In this document: in pieces, positions 10,952 to 22,969 of the stretch
Layout: every line of letters starts with the position of its first letter
Position numbering within the stretch: position 1 is the stretch's first letter
DNA from: Planococcus antarcticus DSM 14505
Lineage (GTDB): Bacteria; Bacillota; Bacilli; Bacillales_A; Planococcaceae
Length of the DNA stretch: 64,000 nucleotides
Assembly: GCF_001687565.2 (NCBI RefSeq)
Contig: NZ_CP016534.2
Span: forward strand, 996,501 to 1,060,500
Direction of reading: 5' to 3'
The notes under the pieces: generated by a model
The model's input: the letters and a program-made list of their open reading frames with translations, nothing else
Databases searched by the model: none
What the model was told of the DNA's origin: nothing
Position numbers and translations under genes: made by a program

Positions 10952-11974
10952 ATGAAAAATTGGATGTTCACAGTCATCGTACTGCTGGTGCTTTTGGCAT
11001 TTGCTGCAGGATTTTGGCTAGTTATGAAAGAAGAACCTGCTGAGGAGCCCTTAGTGGAGGACGCTTTGACAATCGCTCCTTTCACTGGAGAGCGAGCGGC
11101 GCCCCCAGCAAATCGTCGAACTGTCATGGCAGTCATCAATAATCATCCGGATGCCCGTCCGCAAACGGGGCTGACCGATGCAGATATCGTTTTTGAAGTG
11201 ATTGCCGAATACGATATCACGCGTTTTTTGGCGCTTTACCAAAGCGACTTCCCAGAAAAAATCGGTCCGATTCGCAGTGCCAGAGAATATTTTGTCGAAA
11301 TTGCTACAGCGTACGATGCTTTTTTTGTGGCCCATGGCTATAGCCTAGATGCGCGCGCGATGTTGAACTCGGGAGTTGTGGATCATGTTAACGGCATTCA
11401 GCACGACGGAACTTTGTTTCAGCGATCATCCGACCGTGTTGCACCACATAATTCCTATATTACGATGGAAAACATCAAGCTAGCTATGAAAAACGTACAG
11501 GCAGCCACAGAATATAGAGGGCAATCACCTTATTATTTCTATGACTCGGTTGAAAATGCTAAACTTGAGGAACAGGCTCTTACGGTAAGTGTAGAGTACG
11601 GGAGAAATGAGCTATTTTTTAGTAATTATACATATGACAGTCAAACGCATCTTTACAGCCGATCGTCCGACGGCGTACCGACCACCGACAAAGAAACCCT
11701 AGAAACAGTCAAAGTCTCAAATGTTTTAGTTTTTGAAGCGCAACACCAAACTGTCGATTCTGAAGGACGTCAGTCAATTGATTTGTCGAGCGGTGGAAAT
11801 GCATTGCTTTTCCAGGGCGGTGGTGTTCGTGAAATAGAATGGAGTTCGCTCGACGGAATGTTGGTGCCAACAGTAGACGGAGAGTCGGTAAAACTGCTGT
11901 CGGGGAAAACTTGGATTCATATTGTCCCATCTTCTCCCAGCATGGAACAATCCGTTAGCTATACCCATAGGTGA
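10952..11974 (+). CDS. yerB: DUF3048 domain protein, YerB-like, membrane anchored
   Basis: A 340-residue extracytoplasmic protein. An N-terminal hydrophobic segment (about residues 4-24) acts as an uncleaved signal or anchor. The DUF3048 region follows: VMAVINNHPDARPQTGLTDADIV, KIGPIRSAREYF and, near the C-terminus, GGNALLFQGGGVREIEW. B. subtilis YerB is a lipoprotein; this copy has no cysteine near the end of its N-terminal hydrophobic segment, so it is more likely membrane anchored. It starts 5 bases after the yerA-like gene. The function of the family is unknown. Confidence 0.85.
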   Translation: MKNWMFTVIVLLVLLAFAAGFWLVMKEEPAEEPLVEDALTIAPFTGERAAPPANRRTVMAVINNHPDARPQTGLTDADIVFEVIAEYDITRFLALYQSDFPEKIGPIRSAREYFVEIATAYDAFFVAHGYSLDARAMLNSGVVDHVNGIQHDGTLFQRSSDRVAPHNSYITMENIKLAMKNVQAATEYRGQSPYYFYDSVENAKLEEQALTVSVEYGRNELFFSNYTYDSQTHLYSRSSDGVPTTDKETLETVKVSNVLVFEAQHQTVDSEGRQSIDLSSGGNALLFQGGGVREIEWSSLDGMLVPTVDGESVKLLSGKTWIHIVPSSPSMEQSVSYTHR

Positions 11975-12003
11975 TCAGAGCAATGAAAGGAAGATGAAGC
12001 TGC

Positions 12004-12324
12004 ATGCAAGTTGATAAAATTAAAGGCCATCAGACAGATCAGTTGATTGAAGCTGTTTTGGCCCTGAAGGATAAGGAAGAAGCTTATCGTTTTTTCGATG
12101 ACTTATGTACGATCAGTGAACTCCAATCGCTGTCTCAGCGGCTGGAAGTGGCGCATATGCTTCGCATGAAAAAAACATATGAAAAAATAAAGAACGAAAC
12201 AGGCGCCAGCACAGCAACTATTTCCCGTGTTCGCCGTTGCCTGAACTACGGCAACGATGGCTATGATGAAATGTTGGAGCGTCTTTATCCCGACGAAAAA
12301 CCTTTTGAACTCCGAAAAGACTGA
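12004..12324 (+). CDS. yerC: YerC/YecD family TrpR-like DNA-binding protein
   Basis: A 106-residue protein of the YerC/YecD family, related to the Trp repressor fold. LCTISELQSLSQRLEVAHML followed by the helix-turn-helix GASTATISRVRRCLNYG (about residues 69-85) is characteristic. The family is thought to regulate transcription, but its targets are not known to me. ATG 12004 follows GGAAGATG at 11990-11997. It closes the yerA-yerB-yerC group and is followed by a terminator that overlaps its stop codon. Confidence 0.88.
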   Translation: MQVDKIKGHQTDQLIEAVLALKDKEEAYRFFDDLCTISELQSLSQRLEVAHMLRMKKTYEKIKNETGASTATISRVRRCLNYGNDGYDEMLERLYPDEKPFELRKD

Positions 12325-12354
12325 GCAGAGAACCAACTCTGTTCGGTTTTTTTG
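12320..12354 (+). terminator. Intrinsic terminator after yerC
   Basis: ACTGAGCAGAG (12320-12330) pairs, with G-U pairs, with CTCTGTTCGGT (12337-12347), followed by seven T residues. The left arm overlaps the yerC stop codon. Confidence 0.75.
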
Positions 12355-12399
12355 TTATACTAAATTGATGATAAATGATATAAAGTTAGGTGAAATGAG

Positions 12400-13092
12400 A
12401 TGGATTTTAAAACATGGCGGCATGTCTTTAAATTAGATCCGGTAAAAGAGATAACGGATGGACATTTGGAACGAATTTGCAGATCCGGGACTGATGCCAT
12501 CTTGATTGGCGGTAGCGATGATGTCACACTCGACAATGTCGTTTATTTAATGGAACGTTTGCAACGCTACGCTCTGCCGGTGGTCCTTGAAGTTTCAACA
12601 ATTGATTCCGTGGCTCCAGGCTTTGACTATTATTTTATTCCGACGGTTTTAAATAGCGATGATCCATTGTGGATTAAAGGGCTTCACCATAGAGCAATTC
12701 GAGAATATGGTGACATCTTGGACTGGGATGAACTGATTCCGGAAGGCTATTGTATTTTGAACGGAGATTGTAAAGCTGCAAAATTAACTGGAGCAAAAAC
12801 AGATTTGACGACGAATGACGTCTTGGCCTATGCTCGCCTGGCTGAACATTTTTTCCAGCTACCCATTTTTTATATGGAGTACAGCGGTATTTACGGAAGC
12901 ATAGATCTGGTCCGCAAAGTAAAAGAGGTTTTGTCTGAAACCCGTTTGTTTTACGGTGGGGGAATCGATTCTGCTGACAAAGCATTAGCGGCATTGGACG
13001 TCGCAGATACTATTGTCGTTGGCAACATTATTTATGAAAATATTGAAAAAGCGATTGAAACCGTAGAGGCAGTTGCGGAAACGGCTGATTAA
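12400..13092 (+). CDS. pcrB: Heptaprenylglyceryl phosphate synthase PcrB
   Basis: PcrB is a TIM-barrel prenyltransferase that joins heptaprenyl diphosphate to sn-glycerol-1-phosphate, giving an archaeal-type ether lipid precursor in Bacillales. The 230-residue protein shows FKLDPVKEI at the N-terminus, [14 protein letters not shown], the [10 protein letters not shown] segment (about residues 157-166), [13 protein letters not shown] and [12 protein letters not shown] at the phosphate-binding end. ATG 12400 follows TTAGGTGA. It precedes pcrA, as in B. subtilis, and a second promoter with a LexA-type box starts at its 3' end. Confidence 0.94.
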   Translation: MDFKTWRHVFKLDPVKEITDGHLERICRSGTDAILIGGSDDVTLDNVVYLMERLQRYALPVVLEVSTIDSVAPGFDYYFIPTVLNSDDPLWIKGLHHRAIREYGDILDWDELIPEGYCILNGDCKAAKLTGAKTDLTTNDVLAYARLAEHFFQLPIFYMEYSGIYGSIDLVRKVKEVLSETRLFYGGGIDSADKALAALDVADTIVVGNIIYENIEKAIETVEAVAETAD

Positions 13093-13120
13093 TCGTTATA
13101 CTAATAAGAACGAATGTTCG
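13073..13120 (+). promoter_or_regulatory. pcrA promoter with LexA (DinR) box
   Basis: A promoter-like pair TTGCGG (13073-13078) and TATACT (13097-13102), spacer 18, runs into AGAACGAATGTTCG at 13107-13120. That sequence contains GAAC-N4-GTTC and fits 12 of 14 positions of the Bacillus LexA consensus CGAACRNRYGTTYC. The box starts 4 bases after the -10, over the expected start site, a good place for a repressor. It suggests SOS control of pcrA-ligA-camS separate from pcrB. Confidence 0.7.
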
Positions 13121-13132
13121 AGGTGGTGCACA

Positions 13133-15346
13133 ATGGAATCGATAACGAAAAACTTACTAAACGGCATGAATCCGGAACAAGCGGAAGCGGTCAAGGCGAC
13201 CGAAGGCCCTTTATTAATTATGGCAGGTGCGGGATCTGGTAAAACCCGTGTGTTAACACATCGGATTGCTTATTTGGTGCTGGAAAAACAAGTTTATCCG
13301 TCTAATATTTTAGCAATTACGTTTACCAATAAAGCAGCGCGTGAAATGCGTAACCGGATCGATGGATTGCTGGGGCACGGAACTGGGCAGCGTATGTGGG
13401 CTTCTACGTTCCACTCGATGTGCGTGCGTATCCTGAGACGCGATATCGACCGATTAAACATGTCGAAGAATTTCTCGATTTTGGATACCACAGACCAATT
13501 GACGGTCATCAAGAATGTACTGAAGCAACAAAACCTGGATCCGAAAAAATACGAACCCCGGACTATGCTCAATGCCATTTCATCGGCAAAAAATGAATGC
13601 ATCGATGCAACACAGTTTGCGGCAGACATGAATCAGTTTAATCCGTACGAAAAGACGGTATCTGATGTCTACACAGCTTACGAGAAACGACTAAAGAAAA
13701 ACCAGTCGCTCGATTTTGACGATTTGATCATGACGACATTAAATTTATTTAACACAGTTCCTGAAGTCCTTGAGTATTACCAAAATAAATTCCATTATAT
13801 TCATGTGGATGAATACCAGGATACCAACAACGCTCAATACCAGCTAGTCCAAAAATTAGCTAGTAAGTTCAAAAATATTTGTGTGGTTGGAGATTCGGAT
13901 CAGTCGATTTATCGCTGGCGCGGAGCAGACATTACCAATATCCTGTCATTCGAAAAAGATTATCCGAATGCCAAAGTCATTATGCTTGAGCAAAATTACC
14001 GCTCAACCAAGCGCATTTTGCAAGCAGCTAATGATGTCATCCAGAAAAACACGAGCCGTTATCCGAAAGAATTGCGGACTGATAACGATGATGGCCCAGC
14101 CATCACTTTGCATAAAGCATGGGACGAGCGTCAGGAAGCGCAATTTGTCGTTCAAACTATCCAGAAGTTAATGGATGAAGAAAATTACAAGACTTCTGAT
14201 TTTGCAATTCTTTACCGCACGAATGCGCAGTCCCGAATAATGGAGGAGATGTTCGTTAAATCGAATATGTCTTATACCATCGTCGGCGGAACAAAGTTCT
14301 ATGATCGTAAGGAAATCAAAGACTTGCTAGCATATTTGCGTTTGATTGCCAACAACGACGATGATTTGTCGTTGGCTCGTGTCATCAATGAACCAAAGCG
14401 CGGAATTGGCGCGACTTCTTTTGAAAAAATGGCACGCTTTGCCATTGAACAAGACCGCACCATTATGGATGCTTTGCAGGAAGCGGATTTTATGGGACTG
14501 ACGCCTAAAACAGCGCAGACGGCTCTAGAATTCCGTAACATGATGGCTAGCTTTACACAAATGCAAGAATATTTATCGGTAACTGAATTAGTGGAAGAAG
14601 TGTTGAAGAAATCTGGCTATCGCCAGATGTTGCAAAACGACAAGACAATTGAAGGCGAAAGCCGTCTAGAAAACTTGGAAGAGTTTTTATCCGTAACGAA
14701 AGCCTTTGAAAAGCAAAGTGACGACAAATCATTAGTCGCTTTCTTGACAGATTTGGCATTGATTTCAGATATCGATTCCTTGGATGACGAGGAAGACGCA
14801 GATGGACCGATTATTTTAATGACGATGCATGCAGCAAAAGGATTGGAATTCCCTGTAGTCTTTATTATTGGTCTGGAAGAAAATGTATTTCCTCATTCCC
14901 GGTCGAATAATGACGACGAAGAATTGGAAGAAGAGCGGCGCCTTGCTTATGTTGGCATTACTCGCGCCGAGCAACGATTGTATTTAACGCATGCTTCTTC
15001 ACGCACACTGTTCGGGAAAAGTAATTTTAATATGCAGTCTCGTTTTATTTCTGAGATTTCAGAAGAACTGATTGAGCAGACAACAGCACATCACCGCGCC
15101 GGTGCAGCCACGAGCTATAAACAGGCACCCAAACGCACGGCTGTGACACGCCCGGACTATAATCAATCGGGCGGAGAAAAGCTGGGATGGAAAACAGGCG
15201 ACAAAGCGAAACATAAAAAATGGGGCACTGGAACGGTCGTCAGCGTTAAAGGTGAAGGCGAGCAAACAGAACTCGACATTGCTTTTCCAAGCCCTGTCGG
15301 CATCAAGCGACTATTGGCCAAATTTGCGCCGATTGAAAAAGAGTGA
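13133..15346 (+). CDS. pcrA: ATP-dependent 3'-5' DNA helicase PcrA
   Basis: PcrA is an essential SF1A UvrD/Rep-family helicase that acts in repair, rolling-circle replication and removal of RecA. The 737-residue protein starts at ATG 13133 behind AGGTGG at 13121-13126. Motif [10 protein letters not shown], motif Ia [10 protein letters not shown], motif [10 protein letters not shown], motif [16 protein letters not shown], motif IV EQNYRS, motif [15 protein letters not shown] and motif [16 protein letters not shown] occur in order. The C-terminal [14 protein letters not shown] segment is the PcrA-type Tudor-like domain that contacts RNA polymerase. ligA follows after 15 bases. Confidence 0.97.
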   Translation: MESITKNLLNGMNPEQAEAVKATEGPLLIMAGAGSGKTRVLTHRIAYLVLEKQVYPSNILAITFTNKAAREMRNRIDGLLGHGTGQRMWASTFHSMCVRILRRDIDRLNMSKNFSILDTTDQLTVIKNVLKQQNLDPKKYEPRTMLNAISSAKNECIDATQFAADMNQFNPYEKTVSDVYTAYEKRLKKNQSLDFDDLIMTTLNLFNTVPEVLEYYQNKFHYIHVDEYQDTNNAQYQLVQKLASKFKNICVVGDSDQSIYRWRGADITNILSFEKDYPNAKVIMLEQNYRSTKRILQAANDVIQKNTSRYPKELRTDNDDGPAITLHKAWDERQEAQFVVQTIQKLMDEENYKTSDFAILYRTNAQSRIMEEMFVKSNMSYTIVGGTKFYDRKEIKDLLAYLRLIANNDDDLSLARVINEPKRGIGATSFEKMARFAIEQDRTIMDALQEADFMGLTPKTAQTALEFRNMMASFTQMQEYLSVTELVEEVLKKSGYRQMLQNDKTIEGESRLENLEEFLSVTKAFEKQSDDKSLVAFLTDLALISDIDSLDDEEDADGPIILMTMHAAKGLEFPVVFIIGLEENVFPHSRSNNDDEELEEERRLAYVGITRAEQRLYLTHASSRTLFGKSNFNMQSRFISEISEELIEQTTAHHRAGAATSYKQAPKRTAVTRPDYNQSGGEKLGWKTGDKAKHKKWGTGTVVSVKGEGEQTELDIAFPSPVGIKRLLAKFAPIEKE

Positions 15347-17368
<2,022 letters not shown>

Positions 17369-17380
17369 GGGGATTTTAAC

Positions 17381-18511
17381 ATGAAACGCATATGGTGGAT
17401 TCCAATCAGCTTGCTACTGTTAACGGGGTGTGTTCCTTCCGGGGCTGATGAGGAAACGGAAGTGGTAAATGAGGAAGAAGAAGTAGAGACGGCAATGATT
17501 CCTAGCATGCAATTGGATGATCAGTTTTACCGTACACTTCTGCCATATAAAGAAAGTGCTACACGGGGAAAAATCGTCAATCGTCTGAACTCACGCTATG
17601 ATATTACCGAGACAGAAAAAGGCTTGTTGCGATTGTCGCAAAAGCAATTTTCACCTGATGATTATTATTTCCAAGAAGGCCAGAAAATCACTGATGAAGA
17701 TGTGACTTCGTGGCTGCAACGGACCAGTAAAGATAATCCGGCGGGATTGAACGCGGCAGATGATCGCACCGCAGAACAAAAAAAAGCGGGCGAACGCCCG
17801 CCTGCGGAAATACTGGCACATGTCATTGAACAGAATTATTTGGTGAAGACCAATGAAGATACGATAAGACTCGGTGGAATCTCGGTTGGCTTGGCGTTGA
17901 ATTCAGTTTACTACAGTTCTGAAGATGGGATTTCTTACGAAGAGGAGATTCCTCAGGAACAGATTGAAAAAGAAGGCAAACGTATGGCCGGCGAGATCGT
18001 CAAACGCTTGCGAGAGAAAGAAGGCTTGGGAGATATACCGATTGTCGTAGGGCTGTTTAAACAGAATTCCCGCAATGCAATGGTGCCAGGCATTTACTTT
18101 TCATCTGGTGCCGCTCCCGGCGGAGATCAGGCTGTAGCGAATTGGACGGCAGTTAACGAAACCTATGTGCTGTTTCCGACTGCGGGTGCGGATGAACGTT
18201 ACCGGGACATCGATACAGCATTCCGTAATTTTAAACAGGATGTCGAGATCTATTTTTCCAATTTCACCAGTGTTATCGGAACAGGATTTTATCAGGACAA
18301 TGAATTAAAAGAACTGAAAATTGAAATTCCCATCCAGTTCTACGGAGCAGCTGAAGTGATCGGTTTCACGCAATATGTAACCGGACTGGTTGTCGAACAT
18401 TTCCCTGAAAATGTGTTAGTGGAAGTCAGTGTGACTTCCACTAACGGACCTGAAGCACTAGTATTACGAGAAGCAGGAGAAACAGAGCCGTTTGTTCACA
18501 TTTATGAATAA
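17381..18511 (+). CDS. camS: CamS family sex pheromone lipoprotein (YerH-like)
   Basis: A 376-residue exported lipoprotein. The N-terminus MKRIWWIPISLLLLTGC ends in a clear lipobox (LLTGC, Cys17), followed by an acidic linker and the CamS domain, which carries VVGLFKQNSRNAMVPGIYFS and the conserved end NGPEALVLREAGETEP. In staphylococci and enterococci the signal peptide of such proteins is processed to a peptide pheromone; whether that happens here is unknown. It starts 12 bases after ligA, matching B. subtilis pcrA-ligA-yerH. Confidence 0.92.
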   Translation: MKRIWWIPISLLLLTGCVPSGADEETEVVNEEEEVETAMIPSMQLDDQFYRTLLPYKESATRGKIVNRLNSRYDITETEKGLLRLSQKQFSPDDYYFQEGQKITDEDVTSWLQRTSKDNPAGLNAADDRTAEQKKAGERPPAEILAHVIEQNYLVKTNEDTIRLGGISVGLALNSVYYSSEDGISYEEEIPQEQIEKEGKRMAGEIVKRLREKEGLGDIPIVVGLFKQNSRNAMVPGIYFSSGAAPGGDQAVANWTAVNETYVLFPTAGADERYRDIDTAFRNFKQDVEIYFSNFTSVIGTGFYQDNELKELKIEIPIQFYGAAEVIGFTQYVTGLVVEHFPENVLVEVSVTSTNGPEALVLREAGETEPFVHIYE

Positions 18512-18566
18512 TTTGCGTTAAAACAGGGACGGCCATGTGCTGTTCCTATTCATTTTTTTAGAAAAA

Positions 18567-18575
18567 TGTTATGAT
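18567..18575 (+). promoter_or_regulatory. Extended -10 promoter for gatCAB
   Basis: TGTTATGAT matches the extended -10 form TG-N-TATGAT. It lies 36 bases before gatC, with a weak -35 (TATTCA, 18547-18552) 17 bases upstream. Confidence 0.55.
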
Positions 18576-18611
18576 ATAGCGTATGTTTACTGAATTCGGA
18601 GGTGTAGAAAA

Positions 18612-18902
18612 ATGGCGAAAATGACTAAAGAAGAAGTGATCGAAGTCGCTCATTTGGCGAGATTGGCAATTACTGATGAAGAAGCTGAACATTTTGCAGA
18701 TCAATTAGAAGCAATTACGAATGCAATGGAATTGCTGAATGAACTGGATACAGAAAATGTTGAACCGACTACTCATGTACTGCAGATGGTCAACGTATTA
18801 CGCGAAGATAAATCCACCCCAGGATTGGACCGCGAACTAGTTTTGAAAAATGTAAAAGAGCACGAAGGCGGACAAGTAAAAGTCCCAACAATTTTAGAAT
18901 AG
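18612..18902 (+). CDS. gatC: Asp/Glu-tRNA amidotransferase subunit GatC
   Basis: GatC holds GatA and GatB together in the amidotransferase that makes Gln-tRNA(Gln) and Asn-tRNA(Asn) from mischarged precursors. The 96-residue protein has the typical opening [18 protein letters not shown], the central [16 protein letters not shown] and the ending [14 protein letters not shown] 18612 follows GGAGGTG at 18599-18605. It heads the gatCAB operon, with gatA 19 bases on. Confidence 0.96.
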   Translation: MAKMTKEEVIEVAHLARLAITDEEAEHFADQLEAITNAMELLNELDTENVEPTTHVLQMVNVLREDKSTPGLDRELVLKNVKEHEGGQVKVPTILE

Positions 18903-18921
18903 TCGGAAGGAGGAACTATAG

Positions 18922-20391
18922 ATGTCATTGGTAGAAAAAACAGCTGCACAATTGCAAGAAATGATACATACAAAGGAAACAACAATTGCCGAAATGACTG
19001 AAAAAGCATTTGACCGCATCGAAGCTCTTGAGCCGGAAGTGGATGCATTTCTTGCGTTAAACAAAGAACGTGCAACACAACTTGCTGCAGAAATGGATAG
19101 AGTGCCTTTTGCTGAACGCGGACCATTATTTGGTTTACCAATCGGAGTAAAAGATAATATCGTCACAGAAGGTCTTGTGACAACTGCTTCTAGCCGTATT
19201 TTAGAAGGGTTTAACCCAGTTTATAATGCGACAGTTGTAGAAAAATTAAAAGCAGCTGGAATGGTAACAGTCGGGAAATTGAATATGGACGAATTCGCAA
19301 TGGGTTCTTCTAATGAAAATTCCTACTACAAAAAAACAAAAAACCCATGGAATCTTGAAACCGTTCCAGGTGGTTCTTCAGGTGGCTCTGCTGCTGCAGT
19401 GGCGTCAGGACAAGTACCTTTCTCGCTAGGTTCAGATACGGGTGGATCTATTCGTCAACCAGCCGCTTTTTGTGGTGTGGTCGGCATGAAGCCTACTTAT
19501 GGACGAGTATCCCGTTTTGGTTTGATCGCTTACGCTTCTTCATTAGATCAAATCGGACCAATCACTAGAACTGTAAAAGACAACGCCTTATTGTTAAATT
19601 CCATTTCAGGATACGACGATAAAGATTCAACTTCTGCTAATGTCGAAGTTCCAGATTTCACTGCGGCATTGACTGGTGACATTACAGGGCTGCGTATCGG
19701 TGTTCCAAAAGAGTATTTTGCTGAAGGTGTCGGAGAAGCGGCAAAAGAAGCGGTTCTTGAGGCATTAAAAGTACTTGAAGAAAGAGGCGCAATTTGTGAA
19801 GAAATTTCACTTCCTCATTCGAAATATGCATTAGCCACTTATTATTTATTGGCTTCTTCTGAAGCATCTTCTAATCTTTCTCGTTTTGATGGCATTCGTT
19901 ATGGCTACCGTACCGAGAAAGCCGGAAGCCTTCTTGAATTTTATATGAATACCCGCTCAGAAGGATTCGGTGATGAAGTCAAGCGCCGGATCATGCTTGG
20001 CACATATGCACTTAGCTCTGGCTATTACGATGCTTACTACAAAAAAGCTCAAAAAGTTCGTACATTGATCAAAAAGGATTTTGACGATGCTTTTGAAAAA
20101 TACGATGTCATCATTGGCCCAACGACGCCAACACCGGCATTCAAGATCGGTGAGATCATTGATGATCCATTGACGATGTATGCCAATGATATTTTAACGA
20201 TTCCAGTAAACTTAGCCGGTGTACCAGCTATTTCAATTCCATGTGGATTTAACAATGGATTACCGCTTGGCTTGCAAATTATCGGGAAATATTTTGACGA
20301 AGAAACGGTATATCGTGTGGCTGACGTTTTTGAACAAGCAACCGATTTCCATAAAAAAACTCCTCAAACATGGGAGGGAGCAGCACAATGA
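18922..20391 (+). CDS. gatA: Asp/Glu-tRNA amidotransferase subunit GatA
   Basis: GatA is the glutaminase of the GatCAB complex, an amidase-signature enzyme. The 489 residues carry the catalytic Lys in PIGVKDNI (about residue 79), the serine-rich loop [15 protein letters not shown] with the cis-Ser and nucleophilic Ser (about residues 150-178), and [15 protein letters not shown] 18922 follows AAGGAGGA. Its stop overlaps the gatB start as ATGA (20388-20391), so the pair is translationally coupled. Confidence 0.97.
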   Translation: MSLVEKTAAQLQEMIHTKETTIAEMTEKAFDRIEALEPEVDAFLALNKERATQLAAEMDRVPFAERGPLFGLPIGVKDNIVTEGLVTTASSRILEGFNPVYNATVVEKLKAAGMVTVGKLNMDEFAMGSSNENSYYKKTKNPWNLETVPGGSSGGSAAAVASGQVPFSLGSDTGGSIRQPAAFCGVVGMKPTYGRVSRFGLIAYASSLDQIGPITRTVKDNALLLNSISGYDDKDSTSANVEVPDFTAALTGDITGLRIGVPKEYFAEGVGEAAKEAVLEALKVLEERGAICEEISLPHSKYALATYYLLASSEASSNLSRFDGIRYGYRTEKAGSLLEFYMNTRSEGFGDEVKRRIMLGTYALSSGYYDAYYKKAQKVRTLIKKDFDDAFEKYDVIIGPTTPTPAFKIGEIIDDPLTMYANDILTIPVNLAGVPAISIPCGFNNGLPLGLQIIGKYFDEETVYRVADVFEQATDFHKKTPQTWEGAAQ

Positions 20392-21818
20392 ATTTCGAAA
20401 CAATCATCGGGCTTGAAGTCCACGTTGAATTAAAAACAGAATCGAAAATGTTTTCCCCAGCACCGGCTCACTTTGGTGCGGAACCGAATACCAATACTAA
20501 CGTTATTGACCTTGGCTATCCTGGTGTTTTGCCAGTAGTTAATAAAACTGCAGTGGACTGGGCAATGAGAGCGGCGCTAGCGTTAAACTGTGAAATTACG
20601 CGCCATACGAAATTTGATCGCAAAAACTATTTCTATCCAGACAATCCGAAAGCTTATCAGATTTCACAATTTGATCAACCAATCGGCGAACATGGCTGGA
20701 TTGAAATCGAGATAAAAGGCGAGAAAAAACGCATCGGTATTACACGTCTTCATATGGAAGAAGATGCAGGGAAATTGACGCATACGGATAAAGGTTATTC
20801 GCTAGTTGACTATAACCGTCAAGGAACGCCATTGATCGAAATCGTTTCGGAGCCAGATATTCGTACAGCTGATGAAGCGTATGCTTATCTTGAAAAAATC
20901 AAAGCGATTATTCAATACACAGGCGTTTCAGACGTACGTATGGAAGAAGGGTCATTGCGTTGCGACGCGAACATCTCGCTTCGTCCATTCGGTCAAGACC
21001 AATTCGGTACGAAAACGGAATTGAAAAACTTGAATTCATTCAACTTTGTTCGTAAAGGTATCGAGCACGAACAAGTTCGTCAGGAACAAGTTCTCTTGTC
21101 AGGTGGGACCATCGAGCAAGAGACACGCCGCTACGACGAATCGACAGGAAAAACTTTGTTGATGCGCATTAAAGAAGGATCTGACGATTACCGTTACTTC
21201 CCAGAGCCAGATTTAGTCGACATTGTCATTGATGATGCTTGGCTTGAACGTGTTCGATCTGAAATTCCTGAATTGCCGGATGCTCGGAAAGCTCGCTATG
21301 TTTCAGAGCTTGGCATGTCTTCCTACGACGCCATGGTTTTAACACTCGCAAAACCAATTTCCGACTTCTTTGAAGCGACGGTAATTGCTGGTGCTGACGC
21401 CAAACTAGCTTCCAACTGGTTGATGGGTGAAGTATCCGCTTATCTGAATGCTGAGCAAAAAGAGCTGGAAGAAACAAAATTGACACCTGAAGGTTTGGCT
21501 GGCATGATCAAGCTGATTTCTGACGGCACAATTTCGTCTAAAATCGCTAAGAAAGTATTCAAGGAATTGATTGAAAAAGGCGGCGACGCGAACGATATCG
21601 TCAAAGCAAAAGGGCTTGTTCAGATCTCGGATGAAAACACATTGCGTGAATTTGTCGCAGCAGCACTCGACAACAACCCACGATCGATTGAAGACTTCAA
21701 AAACGGCAAAGACCGCGCAATCGGTTTCCTTGTCGGGCAAATCATGAAGCAAACAAAAGGGCAGGCAAATCCGCCATTGCTCAACAAAATCCTTCTTGAT
21801 GAGATTGCAAAGAGATAA
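20388..21818 (+). CDS. gatB: Asp/Glu-tRNA amidotransferase subunit GatB
   Basis: GatB activates the tRNA-bound Glu or Asp with ATP before amidation. I chose ATG 20388, 8 bases after GGGAGGGAG, over an in-frame ATG at 20370 that would overlap the ribosome site. The protein is then 476 residues. It shows [47 protein letters not shown] and the C-terminal tRNA-binding YqeY-like tail ([27 protein letters not shown] segment). A strong terminator follows. Confidence 0.97.
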   Translation: MNFETIIGLEVHVELKTESKMFSPAPAHFGAEPNTNTNVIDLGYPGVLPVVNKTAVDWAMRAALALNCEITRHTKFDRKNYFYPDNPKAYQISQFDQPIGEHGWIEIEIKGEKKRIGITRLHMEEDAGKLTHTDKGYSLVDYNRQGTPLIEIVSEPDIRTADEAYAYLEKIKAIIQYTGVSDVRMEEGSLRCDANISLRPFGQDQFGTKTELKNLNSFNFVRKGIEHEQVRQEQVLLSGGTIEQETRRYDESTGKTLLMRIKEGSDDYRYFPEPDLVDIVIDDAWLERVRSEIPELPDARKARYVSELGMSSYDAMVLTLAKPISDFFEATVIAGADAKLASNWLMGEVSAYLNAEQKELEETKLTPEGLAGMIKLISDGTISSKIAKKVFKELIEKGGDANDIVKAKGLVQISDENTLREFVAAALDNNPRSIEDFKNGKDRAIGFLVGQIMKQTKGQANPPLLNKILLDEIAKR

Positions 21819-21837
21819 GAAGATTTTTAAATAGACG

Positions 21838-21870
21838 AAAGGATGGCCCGTTATGGGCCATCCTTTTTTA
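21838..21870 (+). terminator. Intrinsic terminator after gatB
   Basis: AAAGGATGGCCC (21838-21849) pairs perfectly with GGGCCATCCTTT (21855-21866), loop GTTAT, followed by T residues. Confidence 0.95.
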
Positions 21871-22330
21871 TGAGCTGTAGTGAAGGCGTGTTGAAGTTTT
21901 AAAATGCACCGACCTAGCTCGCGCCAAAAGCAAAGCCCACTTGTCTTTCGGCTCCGCTTAGTCCGTGGGCGCGACGATCTTTAAGAGATTTTTGATAAAT
22001 AAGGCAGTCAAACTGTATTGATAGTTATGTAAGTAGTTAGCAGTGTAGCTAGAACCACATAGTGGGAACTAAGTTTAGACTGGAGTCGTCTTTAAAACGA
22101 TAGTCATTTGTTCCCTACACGCTGCTACAAGTAACCGTTTCTGAATCTTAGCCTTGAAGACTTTGCTGCACAACAGTAAACTGGTAATAAAGACAAATTT
22201 GGGCAATGGAATGTGTTCGATTAATCATTGGCTGTATGTGAATCTAACTGTTTTTAAGCGAGTAAAACTGCTGCTTGAAGAGTTAGAAGACTAATATAGC
22301 GATAAAGTAGGAAAAAGGAGACGTGATCGT
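21871..22330. other. Gene-free stretch with an inverted repeat
   Basis: No convincing gene in about 460 bases. A structured part at 21919-21974 has outer arms TCGCGCC/GGCGCGA and an alternative stem GCCCAC (21935-21940)/GTGGGC (21965-21970). The rest is AT-rich and has stops in all frames. The ribosome site of the next gene (AAAAAGGAG, 22312-22320) lies at its end. I do not recognise an RNA family here. Confidence 0.4.
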
Positions 22331-22891
22331 ATGATGACCGAGCAGCAGTATTTTGAAACAGGCATTACCTTGGAAAGTTATATGGCTCAAATGGAGTCGA
22401 ACCAGCAAAAGTCCTACAGCATCTACGAAAAGTTTGAACTTCCAGAAGATCCGGAGTTTATGGCCTTGTTGAAAGATAAAAAACCCCATATTTTAGTTAT
22501 CACCGAAGATTGGTGCGGAGATGCCATGATGAACAATGCCATCCTGCGAAAAATCACTGATGCGGCTGATTTAGAGGTTCATTGCGTATACCGGGATGAA
22601 AACCTCGAATTAATGGATCGTTACTTGACGAACAGCGGGCGTTCAATTCCAAAATACATCATCCTTTCAGAAGACGGCAATGTCCTTGGTGACTGGGGTC
22701 CAAGAGCACCTAAAGTGCAGAAGTTTGTCGATGATAAAAAATTGATGCTTCCCGAGAAGGACGATCCGCAATACGAGCTTCACATGAAAACGGTTATTGG
22801 TGAAATTTCGGACGGTTTTGTCTATAATAATGATTTTTGGCAAATTGTTTACGAAGATTTGCGCCAGGCATTTGAAAAAGCGTTAAAATAG
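22331..22891 (+). CDS. Thioredoxin-like family protein (PF14595-type)
   Basis: A 186-residue cytosolic protein of the thioredoxin-fold family seen next to housekeeping genes in Bacillales. The core is HILVITEDWCGDAMMNNAIL, with Trp61 and Cys62; the second cysteine of a CxxC site is missing (WCGDA). The RSIPKYIILSEDG segment provides the cis-Pro strand. A single-cysteine site argues against ordinary disulfide exchange; the role is unknown. ATG 22331 lies 10 bases after GGAG; a second ATG at 22334 is possible. Confidence 0.8.
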   Translation: MMTEQQYFETGITLESYMAQMESNQQKSYSIYEKFELPEDPEFMALLKDKKPHILVITEDWCGDAMMNNAILRKITDAADLEVHCVYRDENLELMDRYLTNSGRSIPKYIILSEDGNVLGDWGPRAPKVQKFVDDKKLMLPEKDDPQYELHMKTVIGEISDGFVYNNDFWQIVYEDLRQAFEKALK

Positions 22892-22969
22892 AGAGCATGC
22901 TTATCCATAAGGAAAGCTCTGGCAACTGCCGAGATGTCCTTTACAGAAAGTCCAGAAAGGCTGAATCCC

